Below, in pieces: positions 44,979 through 54,740 of a stretch of 64,000 nt of DNA. The translations under genes and the position numbers were made by a program. The DNA is from Pseudomonas shahriarae. Lineage in GTDB: Bacteria; Pseudomonadota; Gammaproteobacteria; Pseudomonadales; Pseudomonadaceae. Positions within the stretch are counted from its first letter, which is position 1; each line of letters begins with the position of its first letter. The notes beneath the pieces were generated by a model. The model saw nothing but the letters and a program-made list of their open reading frames with translations. It made no database searches and had not been told where the DNA came from. The stretch lies in contig NZ_CP077085.1 of assembly GCF_014268455.2 (NCBI RefSeq), positions 4,629,001-4,693,000 on the forward strand. Direction: 5' to 3'.

Positions 44979-45902
44979 ATGTCTGATCAATCACGCTTCA
45001 TGTTGGTCGTCCCACCCTTGATGGAGAACAGCCCCGCTTTTGATCGAGCCGCCGCCCTGGCCAAGGCTGCGGATGCGGCATTGCACATCGTGGCATTTGA
45101 CTATCTCGAGGGGCTGGCAACGGCCGGGCTGGTCAACGAGCAAGCGCTGGAGCAAATGCGCATCGGCTATGTCGAACGCCATCGCCAATGGTTGGAAGAC
45201 CAGGCCCGCCCGTTGCGCAGAATCGGGGTGCATGTCACCACTGAAGTGGTCTGGGTGAACGACCCCTTGCAGGAAATCCTCATCCACCTCAAAGAACAAC
45301 CCATGGCGGTGTTGATCAAGGCGCTGGAGCATGAATCGCTGCTTTCACGCCTGATGTTTACGCCACTGGATGTCCACCTGTTGCGCGAATGCCCGGTACC
45401 CTTGCATTTCGTCAGCCATATGCACCACGCCCTGCCCCGCAAGATCATCGCTGCAGTAGACCCTTTTCATCGCGACGGGCAATACAAAGATTTCAACGAC
45501 ACCATTGTGCAAGAGGCCGCGAAACTAGCGAGCATCTGTCACGCAGAACTAGACGTCATTTATGCCCACGACCTTTCAGCTATCAGTGCCGATGAATTCG
45601 GTTTCGAAAATGGCGCAAGCTTCTTCTCCTCCAGCAAAGCCCGGACACTGTTTGATGCCCAGGCCGATGCCTTCCACGAACTGGCGGAGCGCAACGGTAT
45701 TCCACCGGAGCGCCAGCACATGATCATGGGCAACCCCGCCAAGGTGCTTGCCAGCTACGCGAGTGCCTATGAGACCGATGTGATTGTGATGGGCCGAATA
45801 GGCCATCGGGCCATGGAGCGATTAATCGGCAGCACTGTGGAACACCTGCTGTACAAGATGCCCTGCAGCGCTTGGGTGATTTCTCCGCAGGAGTTGCTTT
45901 GA
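44979..45902 (+). CDS. Universal stress protein, tandem UspA domains (second copy)
   Basis: A 307-residue paralogue of 41063-41986, sharing HIVAFDYL near residue 40, EVVWVNDPLQEILIH, and a C-terminal nucleotide loop DVIVMGRIGHRAMERLIGSTVEHLLYKMPCSAWVI with the GxxG-N9-GS motif. It likely binds ATP in the second domain. The ATG at 44979 follows GGGAGAG with five-base spacing. The in-frame stretch upstream to 44790 spans the Anr box and is not coding. Confidence 0.92.
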   Translation: MSDQSRFMLVVPPLMENSPAFDRAAALAKAADAALHIVAFDYLEGLATAGLVNEQALEQMRIGYVERHRQWLEDQARPLRRIGVHVTTEVVWVNDPLQEILIHLKEQPMAVLIKALEHESLLSRLMFTPLDVHLLRECPVPLHFVSHMHHALPRKIIAAVDPFHRDGQYKDFNDTIVQEAAKLASICHAELDVIYAHDLSAISADEFGFENGASFFSSSKARTLFDAQADAFHELAERNGIPPERQHMIMGNPAKVLASYASAYETDVIVMGRIGHRAMERLIGSTVEHLLYKMPCSAWVISPQELL

Positions 45903-46301
45903 AGGCAGGGTGGGATGTGGGGCTGGCGGGGCTGGGCGGGAGAGAAAAATGGGGGCCCCGCCCTAGCGCTCGGCCTGGACGTTCGGGAAGTGGAGATAAG
46001 CCCCTAATCTTAATGGCGTCAGGCAATCGCCATGCTACTCAACGTCTGTAGCCTTGAAGTCATCACTTGGAAATGATGCTCCAACATTCCAACAAAGTTC
46101 CGACGAAGGGTCAGTTTTCAATCAGCCCGACAGTCGAGGCAGGCTGCACCAGCCAGTTAACCCAATCGAGGTGACAAAGCGCAGAACGAATCCTGAGCCG
46201 GGGAGGATGTGCTTTGAAATGCCTTGCGCATGTCTTTCACTGGCCCGGCTATAGCCCAAACCGAGGGTGAAGTGCGAGAAAAGCTCAAACCCGGCTAAAT
46301 A
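45903..46301. other. Intergenic, no supported feature
   Basis: About 400 bases between the Usp stop and the 3' end of tRNA-Arg(CCT). No coding frame with a ribosome-binding site is seen. I looked for a duplicated tRNA end (island att site) and did not find one in the window. Confidence 0.5.
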
Positions 46302-46378
46302 TGGTGTCCCAGGGCCGGTTCGAACGGCCAACCTTCCCCTTAGGAGGGGGATGCTCTATCCAATTGAGCTACTGGGAC
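46302..46378 (-). tRNA. tRNA-Arg(CCT)
   Basis: Cloverleaf on the minus strand: acceptor GTCCCAG/CTGGGAC, D arm GCTC/GAGC, anticodon loop CTCCTAA (anticodon CCT), T arm GGCCG-TTCGAAC-CGGCC, discriminator A and encoded CCA. Confidence 0.95.
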
Positions 46379-46643
46379 TAATGACAGGCGCTGGGCCAGA
46401 CGGCGTTGCGACGGACGGCGTGCATGTTAACGGTCAGGGTGGGTTTTGTCATGTCGTCCGTCAGCTTTTTAGGCGTAAGCCTTTATCCCACCCAATCGGC
46501 GATAAGCCGTTGCCCACGGGCCTGCCGAGCCCATCGTGCAAAATGCATTGGCGCGAAATGCCATCATTGCATATTGCAATGAGCCATACTTTTGAGATCA
46601 ACTTAAGTTATTGTTTTAAAAGGATTTAAATCAAAATAATAGC

Positions 46644-46658
46644 TGGCATGATGACTGC
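46644..46658 (+). promoter_or_regulatory. Possible sigma-54 promoter of the small-protein pair
   Basis: TGGCAT-GATGA-CTGC: correct -24/-12 spacing with two departures from TGGCAC-N5-TTGC, 51 bases upstream of the next gene's ATG, behind an AT-rich stretch. Confidence 0.35.
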
Positions 46659-46708
46659 ACTCTATGTACTTATAAAACTGTCCTGCACGTGAACACGGGG
46701 AAAGACCC

Positions 46709-46933
46709 ATGAACAGCACCCTTCTGCTTCTGAACGCCGTGGCCTTGGCCGTACTGGTGACATTCCACTTCCAGGCCGGCAACGACAGCGATTCAGCGCA
46801 GATCAGCCAAACGGGCAGCTACCACGCTCAACAACGGCCTCAACTGGCCCTGATGACAGGCGATGGACAATCATCGGTGCACCTGGCACAGGGTGCACAG
46901 GCCGCCAGCTCTTCTGAACACCTGATTTTCTAA
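46709..46933 (+). CDS. Small secreted or membrane protein
   Basis: A 74-residue protein with one N-terminal hydrophobic stretch (residues ~3-22, LLLLNAVALAVLVTFHFQAG), then a polar Gln/Ser/Ala-rich tail. It is either a signal peptide or an anchor. GGGGAAAG precedes the ATG. It is followed 11 bases later by a second small membrane protein gene. I do not recognise a family; the preserved spacing and ribosome-binding sites argue that it is real. Confidence 0.6.
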   Translation: MNSTLLLLNAVALAVLVTFHFQAGNDSDSAQISQTGSYHAQQRPQLALMTGDGQSSVHLAQGAQAASSSEHLIF

Positions 46934-46944
46934 GCGAGCCCATC

Positions 46945-47124
46945 ATGACCAAGACAGTCTGGCTATTTCTGATCCTGGCCCTTGCCACCGGTATTCTGGG
47001 ACTCAACCTTCCGTCGAATGACTGGCAAGCCCTTTGCCTGGGCGCCTGTGCCCTATTCACAGTCGCGCTGGTGATCGCCATGGTCGTCGGGCGTCGCTTC
47101 AAGTTCGACCCGATCCTGCGCTGA
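46945..47124 (+). CDS. Small two-helix membrane protein
   Basis: A 59-residue protein (MTKTVWLFLILALATG...) with two hydrophobic helices, ~4-22 and ~28-50, and a basic end GRRFKFDPILR. It is 11 bases downstream of the previous small gene and surely in the same transcript. Function is unknown. I inferred it from reading the frame directly, with the stop at 47122-47124. Confidence 0.6.
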   Translation: MTKTVWLFLILALATGILGLNLPSNDWQALCLGACALFTVALVIAMVVGRRFKFDPILR

Positions 47125-47452
47125 CCCTGCCTGTGACGAGAGATTGATACCGTCTCAATCCTGCTCGCCTGACCGCCCTACCTTATGTCGCCCCGGCTCG
47201 CAAATCGGCCATTTGCCACTAGTCTTAAAATTAAGGGCAAAAGGCCACATTGCTATAGGATATGCGCCCGAAAACCCCATCGGAGCGAGAGCCTGCGGCC
47301 CGGTTCTTGCGCAGAAAAGTTTTCCAACCAGTCCGCAAATTTGAAAATGAGTACTGGCACAAAGCCTGTAGTAAGCTCAATATTTGTCACAGAATTGACG
47401 CCAAGGAACCGGCAAAACTGAGGCATGATGCGGCCTCTTTGCAATTCGGGTT

Positions 47453-47480
47453 GAACATTTGTCCGCAAGCCTTGTCCTAA
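47453..47480 (+). promoter_or_regulatory. Weak AlgU-like promoter candidate of amrZ
   Basis: GAACAT, 16 bases, TCCTAA resembles the AlgU consensus GAACTT-N16/17-TCtga only partly. It is noted because amrZ is AlgU-dependent in other pseudomonads. The rest of 47125-47536 shows no other feature. Confidence 0.3.
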
Positions 47481-47536
47481 CACACATGTTGCGGCCAATT
47501 CCAAAAACCGCTCCCCTGAACTAACCGGTTAAATAT

Positions 47537-47863
47537 ATGCGCCCATTGAAACAGGCAATTTATTCCAGCCGTACGGCTGACAAGTTCGTCGTACGTCTGC
47601 CAGACGGAATGCGGGAACGCATTGCCGAGGTGGCTCGCAATCATCATCGCAGCATGAACTCTGAAATTATCGCGCGCATGGAGCAAAGCCTTATTCAGGA
47701 AGGCGCGTTGGGTGATGAGCCGAGCATGCGTATGGACAGCCCGGAGCTGTCACTGCACGAACGCGAGCTGCTACAGCGGTTTCGCCAACTGTCCCACCGC
47801 CAGCAAAATGCGCTTGTGTCGCTGATTGCTCATGACGTTGAGGCAGCCGCAGAAGCCGAATAA
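47537..47863 (+). CDS. amrZ: Ribbon-helix-helix regulator AmrZ
   Basis: A 108-residue Arc-like DNA-binding protein (also called AlgZ). The flexible N-arm [52 protein letters not shown] holds the beta strand and two helices of the RHH fold. The C-terminal ~45 residues form the tetramerisation region. In pseudomonads it balances motility, alginate and c-di-GMP; in P. fluorescens F113 it is a global regulator of iron and motility genes. It ends in an intrinsic terminator. Confidence 0.95.
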   Translation: MRPLKQAIYSSRTADKFVVRLPDGMRERIAEVARNHHRSMNSEIIARMEQSLIQEGALGDEPSMRMDSPELSLHERELLQRFRQLSHRQQNALVSLIAHDVEAAAEAE

Positions 47864-47880
47864 TCGGCAACTGAAAGCTG

Positions 47881-47907
47881 AAGCCAGCCTTGCGCTGGCT
47901 TTTTTTT
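47881..47907 (+). terminator. Intrinsic terminator of amrZ
   Basis: AAGCCAGC / GCTGGCTT with a short loop and eight T, 17 bases after the amrZ stop. Confidence 0.92.
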
Positions 47908-47959
47908 GCCCGGGATTTTTACTTTTGTGCAGGAGCCGTCGTGCCGGCTCCCAATAGGT

Positions 47960-49402
47960 TCAAAGCAGGAAGATCGTCGCCAGCCCCAGGAAGATGAAGA
48001 AGCCGCCACTGTCGGTCATGGCCGTGATCATCACACTGGCCCCCATCGCAGGATCGCGCCCGAGGCGCGCCAGGGTCATGGGGATCAATACCCCCATCAG
48101 TGCCGCCAGCAATAGGTTAAGGGTCATGGCCGCGGTCATGACCACGCCCAGGGACCAACTGCCATACAGCAGGTAGGCCACCACGCCGATCACGCCACCC
48201 CATACCAGACCATTGATCAGGCCCACAGCCAGCTCCTTGCGCATCAGGCGCGAGGTGTTGCCGGTGCTTACCTGATCCAGGGCCATCGCCCGCACGATCA
48301 TGGTGATGGTCTGGTTACCCGAGTTACCCCCAATACCGGCGACAATCGGCATCAGTGCCGCCAACGCCACCAGCTTTTCGATAGAGCCCTCGAACAGACC
48401 AATCACCCGCGAGGCAATGAACGCAGTGACCAGGTTGACCGCCAGCCACGCCCAACGGTTGCTCAGTGAGCGCCAGACTGACGCAAAAATATCTTCCTCT
48501 TCACGCAGACCCGCCATGTTGAGGACTTCGTTTTCGCTTTCCTCACGGATCAGGTCGACCATCTCGTCGATGGTCAAACGGCCAATCAGCTTGCCGTTCT
48601 TGTCGACCACCGGGGCCGAAATCAAGTCATAACGCTCGAATGCCTGGGCGGCATCGTAGGCGTCTTCATCAGGATGAAAGCTCACCGGGTCGCTGGCCAT
48701 GACCTCAGCCACTTGTTTGTCCGGGTCGTTGACCAGCAGGCGCTTGATCGGCAGCACGCCCTTGAGGATGCCGTCGTAGTCCACCACAAACAGCTTGTCG
48801 GTATGCCCTGGCAGCTCCTTGAGACGCCGCAGGTAACGCAAGACCACTTCCAGGCTGACATCCTCTCGGATGGTGACCATTTCGAAGTCCATCAATGCGC
48901 CGACCTGTTCCTCGTCATAGGACAACGCGGAGCGCACACGCTCACGCTGTTGACCGTCGAGGGTCTCCATCAGCTCATGGACAACATCACGGGGCAGTTC
49001 AGGGGCCAGGTCGGCCAGTTCGTCAGCGTCCATCTCCTTGGCGGCGGCCAGGAGCTCGTGATCGTCCATGTCGGCGATCAGGGTTTCACGAACCGAATCG
49101 GATACCTCGAGGAGGATGTCGCCATCGCGATCCGCCTTGACCAACTGCCAAAGCGTCAGACGGTCGTCCAGCGGCAGAGCTTCAAGGATGTAGGCAACGT
49201 CGGCAGAGTGCAGGTCATCGAGCTTGCGCTGCAACTCGACGAGATTCTGCCGATGGACCAGGTTCTCGACCCGGTCTTGATGAGGGCCTTCCTGGCGATG
49301 GGTCAGATCTTCGACCACACGCTGGCGCTGCAGCAGCTCAACGACTTGAGCCAGGCGATCCTGCAGGCTTTCTTGTGTTTTCTTTACTTCTACTTCGGTC
49401 AT
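47960..49402 (-). CDS. mgtE: Magnesium transporter MgtE
   Basis: A 480-residue Mg2+ channel. The N-terminal superhelical domain (~35-165) has MDADELADLAPELPRDVV repeats. Two CBS domains (~170-290) follow, with DPVSFHPDEDAYDAAQAFERYDLISAPVVD. Five C-terminal helices form the pore, with PIVAGIGGNSGNQTITMIVRAMALDQV, the Mg2+-selecting segment. The cytosolic domains close the pore at high Mg2+. The ATG at 49402 starts MTEVEVKK. No Mg2+ riboswitch is evident upstream. Confidence 0.95.
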   Translation of the reverse strand: MTEVEVKKTQESLQDRLAQVVELLQRQRVVEDLTHRQEGPHQDRVENLVHRQNLVELQRKLDDLHSADVAYILEALPLDDRLTLWQLVKADRDGDILLEVSDSVRETLIADMDDHELLAAAKEMDADELADLAPELPRDVVHELMETLDGQQRERVRSALSYDEEQVGALMDFEMVTIREDVSLEVVLRYLRRLKELPGHTDKLFVVDYDGILKGVLPIKRLLVNDPDKQVAEVMASDPVSFHPDEDAYDAAQAFERYDLISAPVVDKNGKLIGRLTIDEMVDLIREESENEVLNMAGLREEEDIFASVWRSLSNRWAWLAVNLVTAFIASRVIGLFEGSIEKLVALAALMPIVAGIGGNSGNQTITMIVRAMALDQVSTGNTSRLMRKELAVGLINGLVWGGVIGVVAYLLYGSWSLGVVMTAAMTLNLLLAALMGVLIPMTLARLGRDPAMGASVMITAMTDSGGFFIFLGLATIFLL

Positions 49403-49743
49403 AGGCGAACTCCACTCCCAGCAGCGGGGCACGCCGGAAGGATCAATCAGTCAATTCATGATTGGTAAAACGGGGTACTGAGTAACTACTGGGTAAGTCC
49501 ATGGAGGTATTCCACAAGCCCCGGCGGGGCTGACGGGCGCAATGATACACCGCCCGGCCGTTTTAAACGTTAAAAAACTGGAAAGAACAAGCGCTTGCGC
49601 AACAAAGCTGAGTGTTGGCCGCACGCATGAAACTGCGACGACGCTGACAGAAAAGAAAACACATGGCCGAGAGAAAAACATGCAGGCCGCAGACGATTCC
49701 TACACAAGCACACCCCCACGGGAAAATAAAAACCCCAGACGGC

Positions 49744-49770
49744 AAAAAGCCCGCACTAGGCGGGCTTTTT
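49744..49770 (-). terminator. Terminator downstream of the tRNA-Arg pair
   Basis: AAAAAGCCCGC / GCGGGCTTTTT hairpin seven bases beyond the first tRNA 3' end on the minus strand. The remaining sequence between mgtE and it (49403-49743) holds no other visible feature. Confidence 0.88.
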
Positions 49771-49777
49771 GTTTGTA

Positions 49778-49854
49778 TGGTGCACTCGACAGGATTCGAA
49801 CCTGTGACCGCTCGGTTCGTAGCCGAGTACTCTATCCAGCTGAGCTACGAGTGC
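49778..49854 (-). tRNA. tRNA-Arg(ACG), copy 1
   Basis: Minus strand: acceptor GCACTCG/CGAGTGC, anticodon stem CTCGG/CCGAG with loop CTACGAA (anticodon ACG), T loop TTCGAAT, discriminator A and CCA. The sequence is identical to the copy at 49927. Confidence 0.96.
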
Positions 49855-49926
49855 AGATTGTGGTTTTATACCAGATCACAACTGGTTGAAGCCAAGTTAT
49901 CTGCATTGCTGCAACTAACTCTTAAA

Positions 49927-50003
49927 TGGTGCACTCGACAGGATTCGAACCTGTGACCGCTCGGTTCGTAGCCGAGTACTCTATCCAGCTGAGCTACGAG
50001 TGC
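49927..50003 (-). tRNA. tRNA-Arg(ACG), copy 2
   Basis: Identical tandem duplicate of the gene at 49778, 72 bases upstream in transcription order, with an encoded CCA. Confidence 0.96.
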
Positions 50004-50111
50004 ATTTGTTGCCGCGCATTATAGGCCGTTCAATCTCTATGTAAAGCTATTTTTTCGTTTAGTTTCAAGCACTTAGCGAAAAAACCAGATTGCAACGTAC
50101 TAAGCAAATAA

Positions 50112-50202
50112 TGGCGGAGAACGGGGGATTCGAACCCCCGACACCCTTTTGAGGTGTACTCCCTTAGCAGGGGAGCGCCTTCGGCCACTCGGCCAGCTCT
50201 CC
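50112..50202 (-). tRNA. tRNA-Ser(GCT)
   Basis: Minus strand, 91 bases with the long variable arm of serine tRNAs: acceptor GGAGAGC/GTTCTCC, anticodon loop CTGCTAA (GCT), variable arm ACACC...GGTGT, T arm GGGGG-TTCGAAT-CCCCC, discriminator G and CCA. Confidence 0.96.
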
Positions 50203-50264
50203 GCAACACGGGGCGTATATTAACCAGCTTCATCCCCGTTTGCAAACATAAAAAACGATAAAAA

Positions 50265-50453
50265 TTAATGGCTTGGTTCGTCGTCCTTCTCTTTCTTGAT
50301 CCGCAGGTAGATTTCCTCACGGTGGACGGCCACCTCTTTGGGGGCATTGACCCCAATCCGCACTTGATTGCCTTTGACGCCGAGCACGGTCACGGTGATT
50401 TCGCCATCACCAATAATCAGGCTTTCTGCGCATCGACGAGTCAGAATCAGCAT
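50265..50453 (-). CDS. csrA: RNA-binding regulator CsrA/RsmA
   Basis: A 62-residue dimeric post-transcriptional repressor. It starts [16 protein letters not shown] and has the RNA-contact residues L4, R6/R7 and R44 ([12 protein letters not shown]). It binds GGA motifs in mRNAs and is titrated by RsmX/Y/Z, whose synthesis depends on GacS-GacA; gacS lies at the other end of the window. The ATG at 50453 follows AGGAGAAAGGT; longer frames upstream are not CsrA-like. It is downstream of lysC but separated by a terminator, so it has its own promoter. Confidence 0.95.
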   Translation of the reverse strand: MLILTRRCAESLIIGDGEITVTVLGVKGNQVRIGVNAPKEVAVHREEIYLRIKKEKDDEPSH

Positions 50454-50592
50454 ACCTTTCTCCTCACGCATTTCATTTCGGGAACAACAGTCTGCAAAAA
50501 AAGGCCCTGGGCCTATGACCAAACGGCCATGGACCTGCACGCCTTAGTATTGTCGAGCACGGGCAAAAGAACAGGCTTGCGCCCTCAGCCGA

Positions 50593-50622
50593 CAAAAAAG
50601 AAAGGCGCGGATCAACCGCGCC
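50593..50622 (-). terminator. Intrinsic terminator of lysC
   Basis: On the minus strand GGCGCGG / CCGCGCC with loop TTGAT, followed by TTTCTTTTTTG. It lies 15 bases after the lysC stop. Confidence 0.85.
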
Positions 50623-50636
50623 TTCCTGGCAACGCG

Positions 50637-51878
50637 TTACTCGCCCTGTCGGGCCGGCGCGTCTAGTTCGAAAGCGGTGTGCAGTGCACGCACAGCCAGT
50701 TCCAGGTACTTCTCTTCGATCACCACCGATACCTTGATCTCCGACGTGGAGATCATCTGGATATTGATGGTTTCCTTGGCCAGGGATTCGAACATGCGGC
50801 TGGCAACACCCGCATGGGAGCGCATGCCCACACCGACGATCGAGACCTTGGCGATCTTGGTGTCGCCGACCACTTCACGAGCACCGATTTCCTTGGCAGT
50901 GTTCTGCAGGATACGTTCGGCCGCATCGTACTCGTTGCGGTGCACAGTGAAGGTGAAGTCGGTGGTGTTATCGTGCGCAACGTTCTGCACGATCATGTCG
51001 ACTTCAATGTTCGCGCCGCTGATAGGCCCGAGAATCTTGAACGCCACGCCCGGGGTGTCTGGCACGCCACGGATGGTCAGCTTGGCTTCATCGCGATTAA
51101 AAGCGATGCCGGAAATGATCGGCTGTTCCATGGATTCCTCTTCATCAATAGTAATGAGGGTGCCCGGACCCTCTTTAAAGCTGTGCAATACGCGCAGCGG
51201 TACGTTGTACTTGCCGGCGAACTCCACCGCCCGGATCTGCAACACCTTGGACCCGAGGCTGGCCATTTCCAGCATCTCTTCGAAGGTGATCTTGTCCAGG
51301 CGCTGGGCCACGGACACGACGCGCGGGTCGGTGGTGTAGACGCCGTCCACATCGGTATAGATCTGGCATTCGTCAGCCTTCAAGGCTGCCGCCAGCGCCA
51401 CACCGGTGGTGTCGGAACCGCCACGGCCCAGGGTCGTGATATTGCCGTGCTCGTCGACGCCCTGGAAACCGGCGACAACCACCACGCGACCGGCCTTCAG
51501 GTCACCACGAATCTTCTGGTCGTCGATCTGCAGGATGCGCGCCTTGGTATGCGCGCTGTCCGTCAGGATCCGTACCTGGGTGCCCGTGTAGGACACCGCC
51601 GGCACGCCACGCTTGTTCAGCGCCATGGCCAGCAGGGCAATGGTCACCTGCTCACCGGTGGACACGATCACATCCAGCTCACGCGCCAGCGGCGCCTGAT
51701 CGCCACTGATTTGCTTGGCCAGGTCGATCAGGCGATTGGTCTCGCCGCTCATGGCCGACAGCACCACCACCAGGTCGTCGCCGGCATCGCGGAATTTCTT
51801 AACCTTGTCGGCGACCTGCTCGATTCTTTCGACAGAGCCGACCGAGGTGCCTCCAAATTTCTGTACGATCAAAGCCAT
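50637..51878 (-). CDS. lysC: Aspartate kinase
   Basis: A 413-residue aspartokinase that phosphorylates aspartate at the head of the lysine/threonine/methionine pathway. The kinase domain opens ALIVQKFGGTSVGSVERI and has TLGRGGSDTTGVALAAAL. Two C-terminal ACT domains (ITIRGVPDTPGVAFKI, VSIVGVGMRSHAGVASRMFE) provide feedback control. An internal start could give a separate beta subunit as in related enzymes. It lies between alaS and csrA, the common gammaproteobacterial order. Confidence 0.95.
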   Translation of the reverse strand: MALIVQKFGGTSVGSVERIEQVADKVKKFRDAGDDLVVVLSAMSGETNRLIDLAKQISGDQAPLARELDVIVSTGEQVTIALLAMALNKRGVPAVSYTGTQVRILTDSAHTKARILQIDDQKIRGDLKAGRVVVVAGFQGVDEHGNITTLGRGGSDTTGVALAAALKADECQIYTDVDGVYTTDPRVVSVAQRLDKITFEEMLEMASLGSKVLQIRAVEFAGKYNVPLRVLHSFKEGPGTLITIDEEESMEQPIISGIAFNRDEAKLTIRGVPDTPGVAFKILGPISGANIEVDMIVQNVAHDNTTDFTFTVHRNEYDAAERILQNTAKEIGAREVVGDTKIAKVSIVGVGMRSHAGVASRMFESLAKETINIQMISTSEIKVSVVIEEKYLELAVRALHTAFELDAPARQGE

Positions 51879-51975
51879 TTCTAAGCCGCCTCAGCCCGTA
51901 AAGGAGCGCCCAATAAACAAATCTTCCAGCAGCTAAGCGAGCCCATGACTAGACCATGGGCTCATTAACAGCGCC

Positions 51976-54594
51976 TTAAATACCGGCCTCGACAAACGGC
52001 ACGGTCAGGGCCAGGGCCGCGTCCAGGGCTCCGGCGTCTACACCACCGCCTTGTGCCATGTCCGGACGACCACCGCCCTTCCCGCCCACTGCCGCGGCGG
52101 CTTGCTTCATCAAATCACCGGCTTTGAGTTGGCCAGTCAGGTCTTTGGTTACACCGGCAACCAGTACGACCTTTTCCTCATGGACACTGCCGAGCAGGAT
52201 CACTGCGCGGCCGAGCTTGTTCTTCAACTGATCGACCAAGGCCAACAGCGCCTTGCCATCTTGACCGTCCAGACGTGCAGTCAGAACCTTCACGCCCTTG
52301 ATGTCCAGGGCCGAGGCCGACAAATCGTCGCCCGCGGCGCTGGCCGCCTTGGCCTGCAACTGCTCCAGCTGTTTTTCCAGCTGGCGGTTGCGCTCCAGTA
52401 CGGCAGAGAGCTTGTCGATCAGGTTGTCACGGCTGCCCTTGACCAGGGTCGCCGCTTCCTTGAGTTGTTCTTCGGCCGCATTCAGGTAGGCCAGGGCCGC
52501 AGCACCGGTCACTGCCTCGATACGCCGTACACCGGAAGCCACACCGCCTTCGCTGGTGATTTTCAGCAGGCCGATGTCGCCGGTGCGCGCGGCGTGGATA
52601 CCGCCACACAGCTCCACGGAGAAGCTGCCGCCCATGCTCAGCACGCGCACTTCGTCGCCGTACTTCTCGCCAAACAGCGCCATGGCGCCTTTTTTCTTGG
52701 CGGTTTCAATATCGGTTTCTTCAGTTTCTACCGGGGTGTTCTTGCGAATCTCGGCGTTGACGATATCTTCCAGTGCCTTCAATTGCTCAGGCTTGATCGC
52801 TTCAAAATGGCTGAAGTCGAAGCGCAGGCGCTGGCTGTCGACCAACGAACCCTTCTGCTGGACGTGCTCGCCCAATACCTGGCGCAGCGCGGCGTGCAGC
52901 AAGTGGGTGGCCGAATGGTTCAAGGCGGTTGCATGCCGCACCTCAGCATCAACCTGAGTTTCTACCGGAGCGCCGACCGTCAGGTTACCCAGCACCAACA
53001 CACCGTGATGCAGGAAAGCACCGCCGGTCTTGGTGGTGTCGCGCACGTCGAAACGACCGGATGTCGAACGCAAGAAACCACAGTCACCGACCTGGCCGCC
53101 GGATTCGGCGTAGAACGGCGTCTGATCAAGCACCACGACCGCCTCTTCGCCTTCGCTCAAGACATCGACCGACTTGCCATCTTTATAGATAGCCACGATC
53201 TTGGCCGAGCCGACGGTAGCGTGATAGCCGGTGAACTCGGTCGCCACGTCAACCTTGACCAGGGTGTTGTAGTCCAGGCCAAAAGAGCTCGCGGAACGAG
53301 CGCGTACACGCTGGGCTTCCATCTCACGCTCGAAACCAACCTCATCGACCGTCAATTCACGCTCGCGGGCGATGTCGGCCGTCAGGTCCATCGGGAAGCC
53401 ATAGGTGTCATACAGCTTGAACACCACATCACCCGGCACCACGGTACCTTTGAGCTCAGCCAGGTCCTGTTCCAGGATCTTCAGGCCGTGCTCCAGAGTC
53501 TTGGAGAACTGCTCTTCTTCAGCCTTGAGCACGCGCTCGATGTTGGCTTGCTGCTGCTTGAGTTCCGGGAAGGCTTCGCCCATCTCGGCCACCAGCGCGG
53601 CAACGATTTTGTAGAAGAAGCTACCCGTGGCGCCCAACTTGTTACCGTGGCGGCAGGCACGACGGATGATGCGGCGCAGCACATAGCCACGGCCTTCGTT
53701 GGAAGGCAGCACGCCGTCGGCAATCAGGAAACCGCAAGAACGGATATGGTCCGACACCACTTTGAGCGAAGACTGGTTGTCGTTGGCGCAGCCAATGGCC
53801 GCGGCCGACGCGCTCAGCAGGTTCTTGAACAGGTCGATTTCGTAGTTGGAGTGAACGTGCTGCATCACCGCGCTGATCCGCTCCAGGCCCATACCGGTAT
53901 CGACCGACGGCGCAGGCAGCGGATGCAACACGCCATCGGCGGTGCGGTTGAACTGCATGAACACGTTGTTCCAGATCTCGATGTAACGGTCACCGTCTTC
54001 TTCCGGCGAGCCCGGCGGGCCACCCCAGATGTCGGCGCCATGATCGTAGAAAATCTCGGTGCACGGGCCGCACGGGCCGGTATCGCCCATGGTCCAGAAG
54101 TTGTCGGAGGCGTAAGGCGCGCCCTTGTTGTCGCCGATGCGAATCATGCGTTCGACCGGCACACCGATCTGCTGGGTCCAGATGTCGTAGGCTTCGTCAT
54201 CGGTGGCGTAGACGGTGACCCAGAGTTTTTCCTTCGGCAGCTTCAGCACGCCAGTGAGGAAGGTCCAGGCGAAGTTGATCGCGTCTTGCTTGAAATAATC
54301 GCCAAAGCTGAAGTTGCCGAGCATTTCGAAAAAGGTGTGGTGACGGGCGGTGTAGCCAACGTTCTCCAGGTCGCTGTTCTTGCCGCCGGCGCGCACGCAC
54401 TTCTGGCTGCTGGTGGCGCGGGTGTAGGCGCGCTTTTCCTGGCCCAGGAAGCAGTCCTTGAACTGGTTCATCCCCGCGTTAGTGAACAGCAGGGTAGGGT
54501 CATTGCCTGGGATCAAGGAGCTGGAGGCGACACGGGTGTGACCTTGCTCTTCGAAGAAGCGAAGGAAGGCTTCACGGATTTCTGCGCTTTTCAT
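51976..54594 (-). CDS. alaS: Alanyl-tRNA synthetase
   Basis: An 872-residue class II synthetase. The catalytic core begins [29 protein letters not shown] and has [14 protein letters not shown] (motif 1-2) and [12 protein letters not shown] (motif 3). The editing domain zinc site is HSATHLLH with CGGIH, and a C-terminal C-Ala/DHHA1 domain ends [12 protein letters not shown]. The length is normal (E. coli 876). The ATG at 54594 is chosen because MKSAEIR is the family start. Confidence 0.96.
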   Translation of the reverse strand: MKSAEIREAFLRFFEEQGHTRVASSSLIPGNDPTLLFTNAGMNQFKDCFLGQEKRAYTRATSSQKCVRAGGKNSDLENVGYTARHHTFFEMLGNFSFGDYFKQDAINFAWTFLTGVLKLPKEKLWVTVYATDDEAYDIWTQQIGVPVERMIRIGDNKGAPYASDNFWTMGDTGPCGPCTEIFYDHGADIWGGPPGSPEEDGDRYIEIWNNVFMQFNRTADGVLHPLPAPSVDTGMGLERISAVMQHVHSNYEIDLFKNLLSASAAAIGCANDNQSSLKVVSDHIRSCGFLIADGVLPSNEGRGYVLRRIIRRACRHGNKLGATGSFFYKIVAALVAEMGEAFPELKQQQANIERVLKAEEEQFSKTLEHGLKILEQDLAELKGTVVPGDVVFKLYDTYGFPMDLTADIARERELTVDEVGFEREMEAQRVRARSASSFGLDYNTLVKVDVATEFTGYHATVGSAKIVAIYKDGKSVDVLSEGEEAVVVLDQTPFYAESGGQVGDCGFLRSTSGRFDVRDTTKTGGAFLHHGVLVLGNLTVGAPVETQVDAEVRHATALNHSATHLLHAALRQVLGEHVQQKGSLVDSQRLRFDFSHFEAIKPEQLKALEDIVNAEIRKNTPVETEETDIETAKKKGAMALFGEKYGDEVRVLSMGGSFSVELCGGIHAARTGDIGLLKITSEGGVASGVRRIEAVTGAAALAYLNAAEEQLKEAATLVKGSRDNLIDKLSAVLERNRQLEKQLEQLQAKAASAAGDDLSASALDIKGVKVLTARLDGQDGKALLALVDQLKNKLGRAVILLGSVHEEKVVLVAGVTKDLTGQLKAGDLMKQAAAAVGGKGGGRPDMAQGGGVDAGALDAALALTVPFVEAGI

Positions 54595-54740
54595 TAGGTT
54601 CTTCCACGGAGGCTGCGGCCAAAGGCCAGTGCTAAACGTCATCAGACGGAGCGACGGCAAAGGGCCGCATTATATCGGCCCTTTGCCCGTGGTACAGCGT
54701 GTTTATACGATAGAAACAGTCAATTAGACGGTATACACGG

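Noticed and set aside
49778..50003. Tandem identical tRNA-Arg genes as an island attachment duplication
   Set aside because: Only 72 bases separate them and both are complete; a simple gene duplication explains it.
52051..54597. An 848-codon open frame antisense to alaS
   Set aside because: Same shadow effect; alaS is unmistakable on the other strand.
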